Shown: one piece after another, positions 1 to 9,885 of the stretch | Layout of the letters: every line of letters begins with the position of its first letter | How positions within the stretch are numbered: position 1 is the stretch's first letter | Source: Rugalucina vietnamica | Lineage: Eukaryota > Mollusca > Bivalvia > Lucinida > Lucinidae | Assembly (NCBI GenBank): GCA_964017185.1 | Contig: OZ024878.1 | Coordinates: 13,463,351-13,527,350, forward strand | Length of the DNA: 64,000 nt | Direction of reading: 5' to 3' | Notes under the pieces: generated by a model | Database searches by the model: none | What the model was told of the DNA's origin: nothing | What the model saw: only the letters and a program-made list of their open reading frames with translations | Position numbers and translations under genes: made by a program

Positions 1-97
1 AGCAAGGCACTGTCATAAACTCCCCAGAGTACTGGTTTATAATAAATAAGCGATGGATCCGTCCCGACACTGCTAAAAACTGTTGACTGGGACGTTA

Positions 98-1848
98 ACA
101 CAGTGTATATCCGAGCGTATGCAGAACAGACGGTTACGGAACGGACAGACGTTTACAGGAGCACGCGCTTTTTCGCGCCAAAAATGTTTTGTACAGTTTT
201 TCATCCAAAACTGTACGCTTCGAATGTATTGTTATATCGGCCTTGCATGTCCATCTACTATCTTCCAAAACACCATAATTTCCGGCATGGAAGCCTTGTA
301 GTTTAAGCAGAATTTTGTTGCTTAGCAACAAAAACATTACGGAGCGGAACAGTCTACAGATTCGTTTATGTTACGGGGCGGAACAGACGTAGCCTACGAA
401 GAAAACAGACGAATCAGCATACGGAGCGGTCACAGACGGCCATGAATACTACATGAACAACACTGTGATGTCAAATATAACACTTTGCGGCAACCTTCTG
501 TATTGTAGCACTCGAACGTGACCAGATGGAATACACCTGGTGACCTGGATCAGCATCGTACATGTATCAGAATAGCATCGACTATGTTGTGAAAACAAAA
601 AGTTGTTTGGGGACAAACAGCAGATCAGAGAGAGAGGGGGGAGAGGTCCCGATAACTCAGTGGTAAAAGCGCCCGCTTCGGGGGCGAGATGTCGTGGGTT
701 CGCCCAGGCCGCGCCATATCAAATGCGTTAAAATGGTACCAATGGCTTCCTTGGTGCTCAGCATCACGAGGCAATCACGGCTTTTCTTCTCCTTTAAATA
801 TAGTATCACTAATAGTGCATATCTAACAATAAATTCTAAAATAAAAGACTGAAAAAAGTCTGAAAAGGTCCGATAATAAGACTCATGTCTGTTTTAACCG
901 GAGGTCTATATGGAAGGCTGGCATTCGTGCTGAATACGTTAGTAATATAGAGACCCTAGAATTTCGGTCAAAAGAAAAGGTTCCCTGTTTGCATACTCAG
1001 TCCTTAAGCAAAGTCATCAAGCGAACACCCACCTCCGTACACACCGGCGGGAGTACTCTCCAAAGCATCGGTCACATATTCCAAAGTCTTTCCATATATG
1101 AATGATGCGTGAGAATCAGCCAAGACGCCGCAAAAGGGAGCTTGCGGCGGGAGATAAAATCTTTGGCGTGATTTGTAAGCATATATGATTCTGTCATGCA
1201 TCTTACTTATTTGATTTACTCGCAGTTTATTACTATTTAGCCATGCTTGTGCATATTAACACGATGAAGCATCGGAATATGAACATGATGAAGCATCGAA
1301 TGAATCCGCTTGAAGCGTCTGTTTCTATCCGTATTCTAAAGCTCGCCTACGTCCGTTCCGTTTCGTATGGAAATGAGTCATTTCGTCTGTTCCGCTCCGT
1401 AACAAACGACTGTACCGTCCCGTAACCATGAAATTACCATAAGCTTCAGAAAAAAAAAATCTTGGCTATTTTTACTGGAAAACATATAAAATATTTAATG
1501 TCTGGTGGTTCAGGACATATTTAACTACATACGGACTAAATCCAAAAGGTTGACAATGGCTTATTTTGCAAGCAATCTCGACACACAGCCAAAAAAAAAA
1601 AACAAAATATGCCATTTTTCACACGTCTTGGGCAGTTATGGCGAACCCCCTGAAAAATCATTGTGCTCTTGAGCACAGACAACTAGACGGGTATGTATGC
1701 AACACATCTGCTCTAGTTTGGTCTCAATATTTGCATTAGTCACTTTAAAAGAACGGAAAAACATTTTTGGCGCGAAAAAGCGCGTGCTCCTGTAAATGTC
1801 TGTCCGTTCCGTAACCGTTTGTTCTGCATACGCTCGGATATACACTGT
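98..1848. mobile_element. Foldback element with about 90-bp inverted ends
   Basis: The segment at 98-188 recurs in reverse complement at about 1757-1848 with only a few mismatches; both begin CACAGTGTATATCCGAGCG when read inward. Inside each end lie several degenerate copies of a motif like TTACGGAGCGGAACAGACG (near 137, 345, 371 and 420 on the left; near 1348, 1384, 1404 and 1800 in inverted form on the right). No transposase frame is visible, so this looks like a non-autonomous foldback element. No clear target duplication was found, and the interior includes an unrelated SINE fragment. Confidence 0.5.
645..790 (+). repeat. tRNA-derived SINE fragment (MESC/RUDI-like)
   Basis: A tRNA-like head contains an A-box-like stretch (AACTCAGTGGTAAAAGCGC) and a decayed B-box (GTGGGTTCG). 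It is followed by GTTAAAATGGTACCA and then TTGGTGCTCAGCATCACGAG, which resembles the conserved core of the metazoan MESC SINEs that include bivalve RUDI elements. The tRNA part cannot fold into a functional acceptor stem, so it is a SINE and not a tRNA gene. The family name is from memory of the core sequence. Confidence 0.45.
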
Positions 1849-2456
1849 GGTAGTTTACTTTCTGAATTAAAAGAAAAAATATGAGGTGGCGTCTTATAAC
1901 TTTTTTTCAGTGTATATTCATAACTGTTAAGACGGTACTATTATATATGTATGCTTAATAGCCAGAATTTCCGTAGGTCTGTAACGGACTTGAAGTATCT
2001 AACTATTAACTTTTGATATTTAATTACGTAACTTACCTGAAAAATGTCTGATTATTTACAGCCATTTCACAAGAGTTTCATTGTTAATGACAACAAAGTC
2101 ATGAAGTCAACGAATAATTTATCATCTTTGTTTCCAAAATATTCAGGTCTTATTTAGACACAACTACACAAAAACACAAAGACTTAATCAATGATCAATA
2201 ATTATTACGTAGGTCAGTGTTTTGTTTTTAAATGTCATTAAACAATAGACATGATCGACTGTGAATACTAATACAATACGAAATCACTTCCGCACTTTTA
2301 AAACGCTTGTAGTAACATATTGTCGTCGTCGCATGCTGTCCTGTCAAAGTAGTCAACATACCAAAGAAATAAATACTGGCTTTCTGTCATCTCTTATTTG
2401 CACAGTTTCAAGGGAAGACTTTTCTTTATAGTTTATTGCATGTACATACAAGTAGC
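1849..2456. other. No recognisable feature
   Basis: AT-rich DNA with no long frame, no inverted repeat and no similarity to the repeats found elsewhere in the window. Confidence 0.5.
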
Positions 2457-2680
2457 GGTCTGAGGGGTTTCCGAACAGGTGCGACACAAACTGAGCTGAG
2501 CTGTACAAGCACAGAAGATGGCTAAAGACTGGAAATTCCGGATTTAGAAAGCAGAGGAGTTGTACTATCCGTGTAGCGAAAACAAAGGCGCTGATCAGCT
2601 TTGCAGTTACTGCAAAGCTGATCTATGCCTTTGTTTTCGCAAAGGCAAAAATCCGGTTTTCTCGTAACCTGGCTCATTTA
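2457..2680 (-). mobile_element. MITE family M1, copy a
   Basis: One of about nine copies of a roughly 235-bp non-autonomous element. Its hallmark is a near-perfect 65-bp palindrome, here at 2576-2640, starting GCGAAAACAAAGGCGC and ending GCCTTTGTTTTCGC, with the centre TTTGCAG-TTA-CTGCAAA. The rest of the consensus, including the stretch around CTGTGACTGTACAG and the ends GAGCC/GGCTC, is recognisable in inverted orientation. No coding capacity. Confidence 0.7.
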
Positions 2681-2885
2681 GATTAGGGCAACATAAGATC
2701 ATTTGATCGACTTTTATCCCCTTGATTTCTACAGTAAACATATATTTCATGAAAGTTGGTTTGACCCATATTTGACGAATGGATTTTCCCCCATCATTAT
2801 AAATTGGGTGAGTCCACTTTCATTTTTAGGAGTGTTAGGAGTGATTTTTAATTTTTATCTCATTTTTCGATGAAATTCCTCTAAA

Positions 2886-2950
2886 CAAACAGAATAGCCC
2901 CAGATGGGACGCCGCGTTCTGCGGCGTCACATCTGGGGCTATTCTGTTTG
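2886..2950. repeat. Isolated 65-nt hairpin
   Basis: A 21-bp perfect outer stem (CAAACAGAATAGCCCCAGATG with its complement), one mismatch, an 8-bp inner stem (GACGCCGC) and a 5-nt loop. Its size is that of a microRNA precursor, but it could equally be the core of a small MITE. No flanking element ends were identified. Confidence 0.6.
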
Positions 2951-3157
2951 CCTATGTCCCATAAAAGGGACACCAGGCTTAAATGAGTTAAGGCAGCGCC
3001 AAACTGATGACAGTTCATATTCGAACAGATTAATTTAAGTATTCAATGATGTATTCCTGTTGTTGTACTTCTTTTATTTGTACCTCCTGTGTGTCATTAT
3101 AACGTTGTAGTGTTCAAACCTTTGCAAACTATTGTTGAATGAATAAAACTCTAGCGG

Positions 3158-3418
3158 TCCCCGTGGCCGAGCGGTTAAGAGCGCTGTTTCTTAATCACTC
3201 GATCATTTCACCGCTGTGTCTGGTGTGGGTTTGAGCCCCGCACTGGCCACATGTGAGACAAATAGAATCCATCATGGGTGGTCAGTGGAGACAGGAAAAT
3301 CTCAACCAGAGGGTCCATCCGTTCCAGTGGGAAACGAGGCTCGCCGAGTTTCCCACTGGAACGATGGACCCGAGGGTTGAGATTTTCCTCTCTCCACTGA
3401 ACAACACTGATGGATTCT
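3158..3418 (+). mobile_element. tRNA-headed SINE with attached foldback hairpin
   Basis: The head at 3158-3250 has a tRNA-like A-box (TGGCCGAGCGGTTAAGAGC) and B-box-like GGGTTTGAGCCC, resembling a Leu/Ser-type tRNA with a long variable arm but without a matching acceptor stem. Directly downstream, 3264-3418 folds on itself: AGAATCCATCA pairs with TGATGGATTCT, and an inner stem pairs TCAGTGGAGA...GTTCCAGTGGGAAAC with its complement around a short loop. The joining of an RNA polymerase III promoter-like head to a foldback hairpin is unusual. Confidence 0.5.
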
Positions 3419-3781
3419 TTTTCTTACATACCCCGATTAGGCCTAAATTCATTTTACCGGTAAAGTAACCTGGTACCGTGTTTTAACTCTGATGACGTAG
3501 TGTTTATTACGGATATGACGTCAAATGTTAATAAATCGTTGTCAAAGTCAAAAGAAATGCAGTTTTGATTTGTTTTTTGTTGAAAACGAGCGTGAATCAA
3601 GATTATACCCAATGAATTCACACCAATTTAGTCTAGTTTTGTTGAACATTATTGCTGCAAGCAGCTGCTTTGGGTTAGAAACGATCGAATTTTAGTCGCG
3701 TGCTTTTCTTATCTTGTATGAGCAACCAAGCCAGCAGTGTAAGATCGATTTATCTACCACCACTAATCTATCTTTATGATA
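3419..3781. other. No recognisable feature
   Basis: AT-rich spacer between the foldback SINE and the next SINE tail. I see no coding frame or repeat here. Confidence 0.4.
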
Positions 3782-3940
3782 GAGGTATGTAAGAAAAGCC
3801 AAGTTCTGCTTGCGGGTGCGCCAGTTGGTTTTTCTCGGGGTTCTCCCGTTTTCGCTGATTGGTCCGTCTCATATGAGCTGAAATAAAATAATCTTGAAAT
3901 GGACCTAAAACTGAATCAATAAAAAAAAAAAAAAAAAAAG
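3782..3940 (+). repeat. SINE 3' tail with poly(A)
   Basis: A stretch beginning near AAGCCAAGTTCTGCTTGCGG and ending in about 19 adenines. A diverged second copy is at about 37922-38060 with the same order of motifs (CCAAGTTCTG, TTCTC, AGCTGAAATAA, AATCTTGAAA), so it is a dispersed retroposed sequence. Confidence 0.5.
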
Positions 3941-3951
3941 AATAAAACTCT

Positions 3952-4762
3952 TGTTACGACCTAGCGTAACTAGACAGGTACAGCGAAAAACAACCAAGTA
4001 ATTTAAACTTAACAATATTTAATCAAACAAATAAATGCTGCAAATACATAAAAACAAACAAACAGATAAGTAAATAAATAAATAAATAACTTACAAAGTT
4101 AATGTCAAATAAGTCCTTGTCCCTCAAATGTAAGTCCACAATCCAGTAACCAGAATATGAGCACATGTATATTTTAATCCACACTTTTATTCTAATCCAA
4201 AACACTAGTGAAACAACCAAAATTATATACTTTAAATCACTTCAAATTTCTGAATACCTACGACTGAATTGGGACCTATATTTATACATCTAAGGAAATT
4301 CTCCAGGTTTCTAGAGAATGATATAATAAACTTTTCTCTAGAAAAGAAACGAACTAAACGAAAGTTCTTTTAAATTCTCCAAAGAGAATTTAGAATTCTC
4401 CAGAGAGAATTCAAGGCCGCAACGACCATCAAGACTAAACGAGAGTCCACTAGACCCTTCGAGATCTCAGTATACATAGTCCAAATATATTTTTAACTTA
4501 TGGTAAAAAAAAACACTCACTCCATTTTCATCTGGAATTATCCACAAAGTGCTCATAGAATTTTCTATACTTCTAAATTATATAACAGTGATAAAAATAA
4601 TCAATGACATTCTTCTACAAAGTTCTAGATAATAAATTGTAGAAACATAAAAAGAAATATATATTAATTAATTGGGTTACTCCCCTTTGATTATATATAT
4701 ATATAAATTATAAGTAATAGCTTTTAAAAGAATCAATATTATTGAATCAATTATATATAACA
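3952..4762 (-). repeat. 3' LTR (811 bp)
   Basis: Begins TGTTACGACCTAGCG and ends TATATAACA on the plus strand, matching 9886-10697 almost base for base. In minus-strand sense it holds a TATA-like box (4279-4286) and a polyadenylation signal AATAAA (complement at 4186-4191), spaced as expected for an R region between them. Confidence 0.95.
4186..4191 (-). promoter_or_regulatory. AATAAA polyadenylation signal of the LTR element
   Basis: AATAAA on the minus strand about 90 nt downstream of the TATA-like box of the LTR. In the 3' LTR it would direct cleavage of the element transcript. Confidence 0.5.
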
Positions 4763-4774
4763 CTTCCCCTCTTC
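4763..4774 (-). promoter_or_regulatory. Polypurine tract
   Basis: On the minus strand GAAGAGGGGAAG lies directly against the 3' LTR. This is the usual position for the plus-strand primer of an LTR retrotransposon. Confidence 0.9.
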
Positions 4775-4846
4775 AACGAAAAGAAAGTTTTGTGAAATAA
4801 AACTTTCTTTTGCAATACTGATATGCAAACATACAAGGCAAAACTG

Positions 4847-7800
4847 TCAAGCTCTTGAAAGGGTGTCTGGAATTATATTATCTCTACCTTTTATGTGTCT
4901 AATGTCAAGATTGTGCTCTTGCAACATGAGACTCCATCTGAGCAAACGCTGATTCTTGTCTTTCATTTTGTGTATGAAGGTCAGTGGATTGTGATCACTG
5001 AAGACGACAATTGGTGAATTTGCAGAAGACAGATACACTTGAAAGTGTTGAAGGGCAAGAATAAGAGATAGACATTCTTTCTCTATAGTAGAATAATTTC
5101 TTTGATGTTTGTCAAACTTCTTTAAAAAGTAACAAACAGGATGATCAATACCATTGTCATCTTCTTGTAACAATACACTGCCTGCACCAACATCACTTGC
5201 ATCCACCGCCATTTTGAATTCTCTGTCAAAGCGTGGTGCTGATAGAACTGGAGCACTCTTAAGTATGGCCTTTAACTGATCAAAAGACTTCTGACAAGCC
5301 TCAGACCAAACATACCTGACCTTCTTACCAAGTAAATTTGTCAAAGGCTCAGCTATAACTGAAAAATTATTACAGAACTTTCTGTAATATCCAGCCATAC
5401 CCAAAAAGCGCATCAGTTGCCGTTTTCCTGTAGGTACAGGAAAATCTGATATAGCCTCAACTTTGGCTTCTACAGGTCTGACCTGACCTTGTCCAACAAT
5501 ATGTCCTAGAAATGTCAAACTAGCATGGCAAAATTCACTTTTCGGTAAGTTTATTGTCAGTTTAGCATCACTGAGTCTTTTGAAGAATTCTCTGATGATC
5601 TCCAGGTGTTGTTTCCACTCTTCACTGTAGATGATGGCATCGTCGATGTAAGCTTTACACCCATCCAGACCGAAAATCAAACTATTAACCAAGCGCTGAA
5701 ATGTTGCTGGAGAGTTTTTCATGCCAAAAGGCATCACTTTATATTGATAAAGTCCATCAGGAGTAACAAATGCCGAGATCTCCTTTGCTCTGTCTGTAAG
5801 TGGAATCTGCCAAAACCCTTTCAAAAGATCGAATTTCGTCACATATTTGGCGTGACCAATGTTGTCGAAGCAGTCATCAATTCTTGGTATGGGAAATGTG
5901 TCCGTTTTTGTGACAGAATTTACTTTTCTGTAGTCTGTGCACATTCGAAATGTCCCATCAGATTTTGGCACAAGTATACAAGGAGAACTCCATTCACTTT
6001 GACTAGGTTCTATAAAGTCATTGTCCAGCAAATACTTAACTTCTTTCCTGAGATATTGTTGTCTTTCAGGATGAAGTCTATACGGATGTTGTTTCACCGG
6101 TTTTGCTCCTTCAATAATGTCTACATCATGGTAGATTTTATCGGTTCTGGATGGAATGTCCGGAAATAAGTGCTCATATTCAAGAATTAATTGTTTTAGT
6201 TCATGTTTCTTGTCCGGATCTAGATGTGACAGTTTCTGATCGAGGTCATGCAGAATGTCAGAATTCTGGAGTTTTGAGGATAATGGTTCACAGTTCACAG
6301 AGTTCATTTCTTCAAAGTCTGTCTGATTTTGTTCATGAGGGACAGAATTAACTATGCTTACTGAGGAAATAACTGAACTATCATTATCACTATCCCTATC
6401 AATGTACTTTTTAAGCATGTTAATATGACATAATTGTTTTTGCTTGCGCCTCCCAGGAGTGTTAATAATGTAATTTACATCACTTAACCTTTTCTCAACA
6501 GTATATGGACCATAATATCTAGCTTGTAATGGCCTGCCAGGAATGGGCAAAAGAGCAATCACCTTGTCTCCAGGGTCAAAATTTCTGTTCTGAGCATTTT
6601 CATCAAAATGCAACTTCATTTTGCTCTGAGCTGACTTAAGATTGGACCGAGCAACTTCCCAAGCGTTTGTCAATCTAGTTTTGAAGTCAGACACATACTG
6701 AAGTAAGTTCAAAGGACTGTCATTACTTGAAAGAAACTTCTCTTTCATAAGTTTTAAAGGTCCACGAACAGTGTGTCCGAAAACAAGTTCAAACGGACTG
6801 AACCCAAGAGACTCTTGTACTGACTCTCTGACAGCAAATAATAGCAAATGTATGCCTTCATCCCAATCTTTTTCGGTGTCAAAACAGTAAGATCTGATCA
6901 TGTTCTTCAAAGTTTGATGGAATCTTTCCAAAGCACCTTGACTTTCAGGATGATAAGCTGATGACTTGTATTGTTTAATGCCAAGTTCATGCATTACTTG
7001 CTGAAATGTTCCTGACATAAAATTGGAACCCTGATCTGATTGGACTGATTTTGGAAGACCTACAAGTGTGAAAAACTTTACAAGGGCCTTAACTATTGTT
7101 TTCGTCTTGATATTCCTGAGTGGAATTGCTTCAGGAAAACGTGTTGAAGCACACATTATAGTCAAGAGATATTGGCAACCTGATTTAGTCTTGGGTAACG
7201 GACCTACACAGTCAATGATAATCCTACTAAATGGTTCATCAAATGCAGGAATAGGCTGTAAATTAGCTTTTGGAATAGTCTGATTAGGTTTTCCTACCAT
7301 TTGACAAGTGTGACAGGATTTGCAATGTTGGGAAACATCAGATTTTAATCCTGGCCAGTAGAAATGCTTGAGAATTTTGTGGTAAGTCTTATTTATCCCT
7401 AAATGACCTGACATGGGAGTTTCATGGGCCAAGCTTAAGATTTCAGGACGATAAGCCTTAGGAACCACAATTTGGTGATTTATGGTCCATTCGTCTTCCG
7501 CTGAAACATCAGGAGGACGCCATTTTCTCATTAAGATGTCATTTTTGACATAAAAACAAACAGGAACCTGAGAAATTTCATTTTCATCTAAAGCCCTTTC
7601 AAATAAAGGCGAGATTTCAGGATCACTGTGCTGTTCTTGACAAAGTTGTGACCTTGACATTTGGTCGTGACCTTGGTCAAAAATTGAAGGTGAAAGGTCA
7701 TTGTCTGACCTTTGATTGTTGAAGTCAGTTTGACTTGAAGAAAGAGATTTTGAAATCTCATCATGAAAAGACTGACCTATAAAAGTGTCAGTTAAGTCAA

Positions 7801-9811
7801 TATCCTGTATCCCATCACTCAATTTGACTTTTTTTGCCATAGCCCTTGTAACGGCACATGAAGGGTAAAGATCAGGAATTTCCTGCTCAATGGGATCAGG
7901 CAATTGATCCTCACAAGGTGTATTGGTCAAAAGTGGGTTTACCACAACCTTATCTCCGGCTAAGTCATTGCCTAATAGCAAGTGAACACCTTTAAAAGGT
8001 AAAGAAGGCCTAATACCTACAGCCACAGGACCAGAAACTAAGTCTGAAGACAAATAAATGTTATGGAGCGGTACATTAACAAATCCACACTCTACTCCCT
8101 GAATAAGGACACTTGTCCCAGTTGAAGTCTTCTCGGAAAAAGGCAGGGTATCTGCTAAAATAAGAGACTGAGAAGCTCCGGTATCTCGTAAGATTTTAAT
8201 AGGGGTAGACTGGGCAGAATCACTAGTAAGTGACACAAAACCTTCTGATAAGAATGGTTCATAAATCTCCATAATACAATCAGTCGCAGACGTTTTGGCC
8301 AAAATAGGATTTTCATCCTGAATAATAGACTGTGGTTTTGACCTTAAAGAAGTAAGACCTGTTGGTCTAGAATTATTTTGATTTTGTCTCTCTTTTCTTC
8401 TTTTCAAAGTTTCACATTCAGAAATGACGTGACCGTCACCTTTACAATAATTGCAAAACAGCCGGGGTGAGTATGAGGATCTTTGACCTTTGTTTTCACT
8501 AGTATCTTTATTTTTAGGATTATGTGAAGGACTGGAACTATCAGCTGTTAGTCCAGCTTGTGGTTGTGGATTAGGTTGAGGAGAATTATTTCTCTGTTGA
8601 GGGTTAAATGGTTTTGACTGAGGTGTATTAGGTTTAAATTGAGGGTTAAAAGGTTTCTTGTAAGGCTTATTTACAAAAGACACCTTATGAGTCAAAGCAT
8701 AATCATCAGCTAATCGTGCTGCTACATCTAAAGTTTCTACTTCCCTTTCGTCAAGAAAAGATTTGACATCAGAGTGTATGCATCGTTTGAACTCTTCAAC
8801 AAGCATGAGCTGTCTTAATTTTGCATGATCAGACTTTACATCCTTTGAAGAACACCACCTATCAAATAATTGCTCCTTAGTTCTAGCAAATTCTACATGG
8901 GTTTGGTCATGTTCTTTCCTACAATTTCTGAATTTCTGCCTATAAGCTTCAGGTACTAACTCATAAGCCTTAAGAATCAGATTTTTGACTGTGTCATAAT
9001 CTGAACTTTGATCAAGTGGAAGCTGAGTGTAAATTTCTCGAGCTTTACCAATAACAACACTCTGTAGAAGCAAGGTCCAATGCTCTTTTGGCCATTTCAA
9101 ATTTTCTGCTACCTTCTCAAAATGTAAAAAGTACTTATCTACTTCTTTTTCTTGAAATGGAGGAACGAGCCTGATATGCTTTGTAACATCAAATACTTTA
9201 CTAGGATCAAAAGACACAGGAGGCATTGATTTACTGCTCAATTCAAGCTCTTTCATTTTTAAACTATACTGCAGTTTTTCTTTTTCAACCTCAATTCTTT
9301 CTTCTTGCTCTAATTTTTCTTTTGCAAGCCTTTCTTCTAACTCTCTTTGTTTTTCTAATCTTTCTTTTTCAAGTCGTTCTTCCATTTCTCTTTGCTTTTG
9401 TTTTTCTTCTCTTTCAAATACTAATTTTTGCTTTTCAAGCTCTAACTTTTCTCTATGCATTCTTTCTTCCCTTTCTTCCTTATCTGCCCTTCTTTTTTCT
9501 TCAAACTCTAATCTTAATTTTTCCAGTTCAAGATGCCTTTTTAATTCTAACTCTTTCAACTGTATGTCGGTTTGTGAGACCATAATAAGAGATGTAGCTG
9601 AGGGTTCAAAAAATTCCTCATCAACAAGAAACTGAATGATAACATTCTTAATTTCACGTTTTAACATAGATGTTTTGACATCAGGTATGCTATAATGACT
9701 AGCAATGTCTAAAAGATCACTCTTTTTGGCCAAGTTTAACAGCTCTTGAGAAGGCGCAGCAATGAAATCTTCAAGTTTGAATAACATGGTTGCTTTTTGC
9801 TGGTATGACAA
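4847..9811 (-). CDS. Gag-pol polyprotein, gag-PR-INT-RT-RNase H
   Basis: A single open frame of 1654 codons makes all proteins needed for retrotransposition. In order: a Lys/Glu-rich coiled coil (about 85-190); a gag domain (about 205-350); a zinc knuckle CX2CX4HX4C (Cys453-Cys466); an aspartic protease with DTGA (Asp543); an integrase with an HHCC zinc domain (from His796), the catalytic Asp867, Asp926 and Glu962 with 35 residues between the last two, and a GPY-type C-terminal module near 1098; a reverse transcriptase (about 1255-1460) with YIDD at 1388-1391; and RNase H with AVDAS (Asp1537). All catalytic residues I can check are present and there is no frameshift or stop. Integrase before RT is the Ty1/copia order, yet the RT sequence is of gypsy type, as in the Gmr1 clade. 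The chosen start gives a 74-nt leader; a Met at residue 9 is an alternative. Gag and pol share one frame, so expression probably relies on proteolysis. Confidence 0.95.
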   Translation of the reverse strand: MSYQQKATMLFKLEDFIAAPSQELLNLAKKSDLLDIASHYSIPDVKTSMLKREIKNVIIQFLVDEEFFEPSATSLIMVSQTDIQLKELELKRHLELEKLRLEFEEKRRADKEEREERMHREKLELEKQKLVFEREEKQKQREMEERLEKERLEKQRELEERLAKEKLEQEERIEVEKEKLQYSLKMKELELSSKSMPPVSFDPSKVFDVTKHIRLVPPFQEKEVDKYFLHFEKVAENLKWPKEHWTLLLQSVVIGKAREIYTQLPLDQSSDYDTVKNLILKAYELVPEAYRQKFRNCRKEHDQTHVEFARTKEQLFDRWCSSKDVKSDHAKLRQLMLVEEFKRCIHSDVKSFLDEREVETLDVAARLADDYALTHKVSFVNKPYKKPFNPQFKPNTPQSKPFNPQQRNNSPQPNPQPQAGLTADSSSPSHNPKNKDTSENKGQRSSYSPRLFCNYCKGDGHVISECETLKRRKERQNQNNSRPTGLTSLRSKPQSIIQDENPILAKTSATDCIMEIYEPFLSEGFVSLTSDSAQSTPIKILRDTGASQSLILADTLPFSEKTSTGTSVLIQGVECGFVNVPLHNIYLSSDLVSGPVAVGIRPSLPFKGVHLLLGNDLAGDKVVVNPLLTNTPCEDQLPDPIEQEIPDLYPSCAVTRAMAKKVKLSDGIQDIDLTDTFIGQSFHDEISKSLSSSQTDFNNQRSDNDLSPSIFDQGHDQMSRSQLCQEQHSDPEISPLFERALDENEISQVPVCFYVKNDILMRKWRPPDVSAEDEWTINHQIVVPKAYRPEILSLAHETPMSGHLGINKTYHKILKHFYWPGLKSDVSQHCKSCHTCQMVGKPNQTIPKANLQPIPAFDEPFSRIIIDCVGPLPKTKSGCQYLLTIMCASTRFPEAIPLRNIKTKTIVKALVKFFTLVGLPKSVQSDQGSNFMSGTFQQVMHELGIKQYKSSAYHPESQGALERFHQTLKNMIRSYCFDTEKDWDEGIHLLLFAVRESVQESLGFSPFELVFGHTVRGPLKLMKEKFLSSNDSPLNLLQYVSDFKTRLTNAWEVARSNLKSAQSKMKLHFDENAQNRNFDPGDKVIALLPIPGRPLQARYYGPYTVEKRLSDVNYIINTPGRRKQKQLCHINMLKKYIDRDSDNDSSVISSVSIVNSVPHEQNQTDFEEMNSVNCEPLSSKLQNSDILHDLDQKLSHLDPDKKHELKQLILEYEHLFPDIPSRTDKIYHDVDIIEGAKPVKQHPYRLHPERQQYLRKEVKYLLDNDFIEPSQSEWSSPCILVPKSDGTFRMCTDYRKVNSVTKTDTFPIPRIDDCFDNIGHAKYVTKFDLLKGFWQIPLTDRAKEISAFVTPDGLYQYKVMPFGMKNSPATFQRLVNSLIFGLDGCKAYIDDAIIYSEEWKQHLEIIREFFKRLSDAKLTINLPKSEFCHASLTFLGHIVGQGQVRPVEAKVEAISDFPVPTGKRQLMRFLGMAGYYRKFCNNFSVIAEPLTNLLGKKVRYVWSEACQKSFDQLKAILKSAPVLSAPRFDREFKMAVDASDVGAGSVLLQEDDNGIDHPVCYFLKKFDKHQRNYSTIEKECLSLILALQHFQVYLSSANSPIVVFSDHNPLTFIHKMKDKNQRLLRWSLMLQEHNLDIRHIKGRDNIIPDTLSRA

Positions 9812-9862
9812 ACAATAAATATCTTTTCAAATTCAGAATAAAATAGGTGCACAAAATGTTCA

Positions 9863-9880
9863 ATCCCGGACGAGCCCCCA
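9863..9880 (-). promoter_or_regulatory. Primer binding site, tRNA-Pro
   Basis: The minus strand reads TGGGGGCTCGTCCGGGAT five bases inside the 5' LTR. These 18 nt are complementary to the 3' end of tRNA-Pro, including the terminal CCA, and equal the primer site known from murine leukaemia-type retroviruses. Confidence 0.9.
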
Positions 9881-9885
9881 AAATC

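Noticed and set aside
655-720. Functional tRNA gene
   Set aside because: A- and B-box-like sequences are present, but the acceptor and T arms do not pair and a SINE core follows.
1004-1201. 65-codon minus-strand frame with Cys, Gly and Pro that looks mildly protein-like
   Set aside because: No convincing splice acceptor or promoter, no recognisable domain, and it does not join in phase with the candidate exon at 16004-16170. It lies inside the foldback element.
3158-3250. Functional tRNA-Leu or tRNA-Ser gene
   Set aside because: Boxes are good, but the two ends do not form an acceptor stem and the sequence continues into a foldback repeat.
4023-4220. Small hydrophobic frame in each LTR (also 9957-10154)
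   Set aside because: It is identical in both LTRs because the LTRs are identical, lies in non-coding U5/R sequence and has the composition of an AT-rich chance frame.
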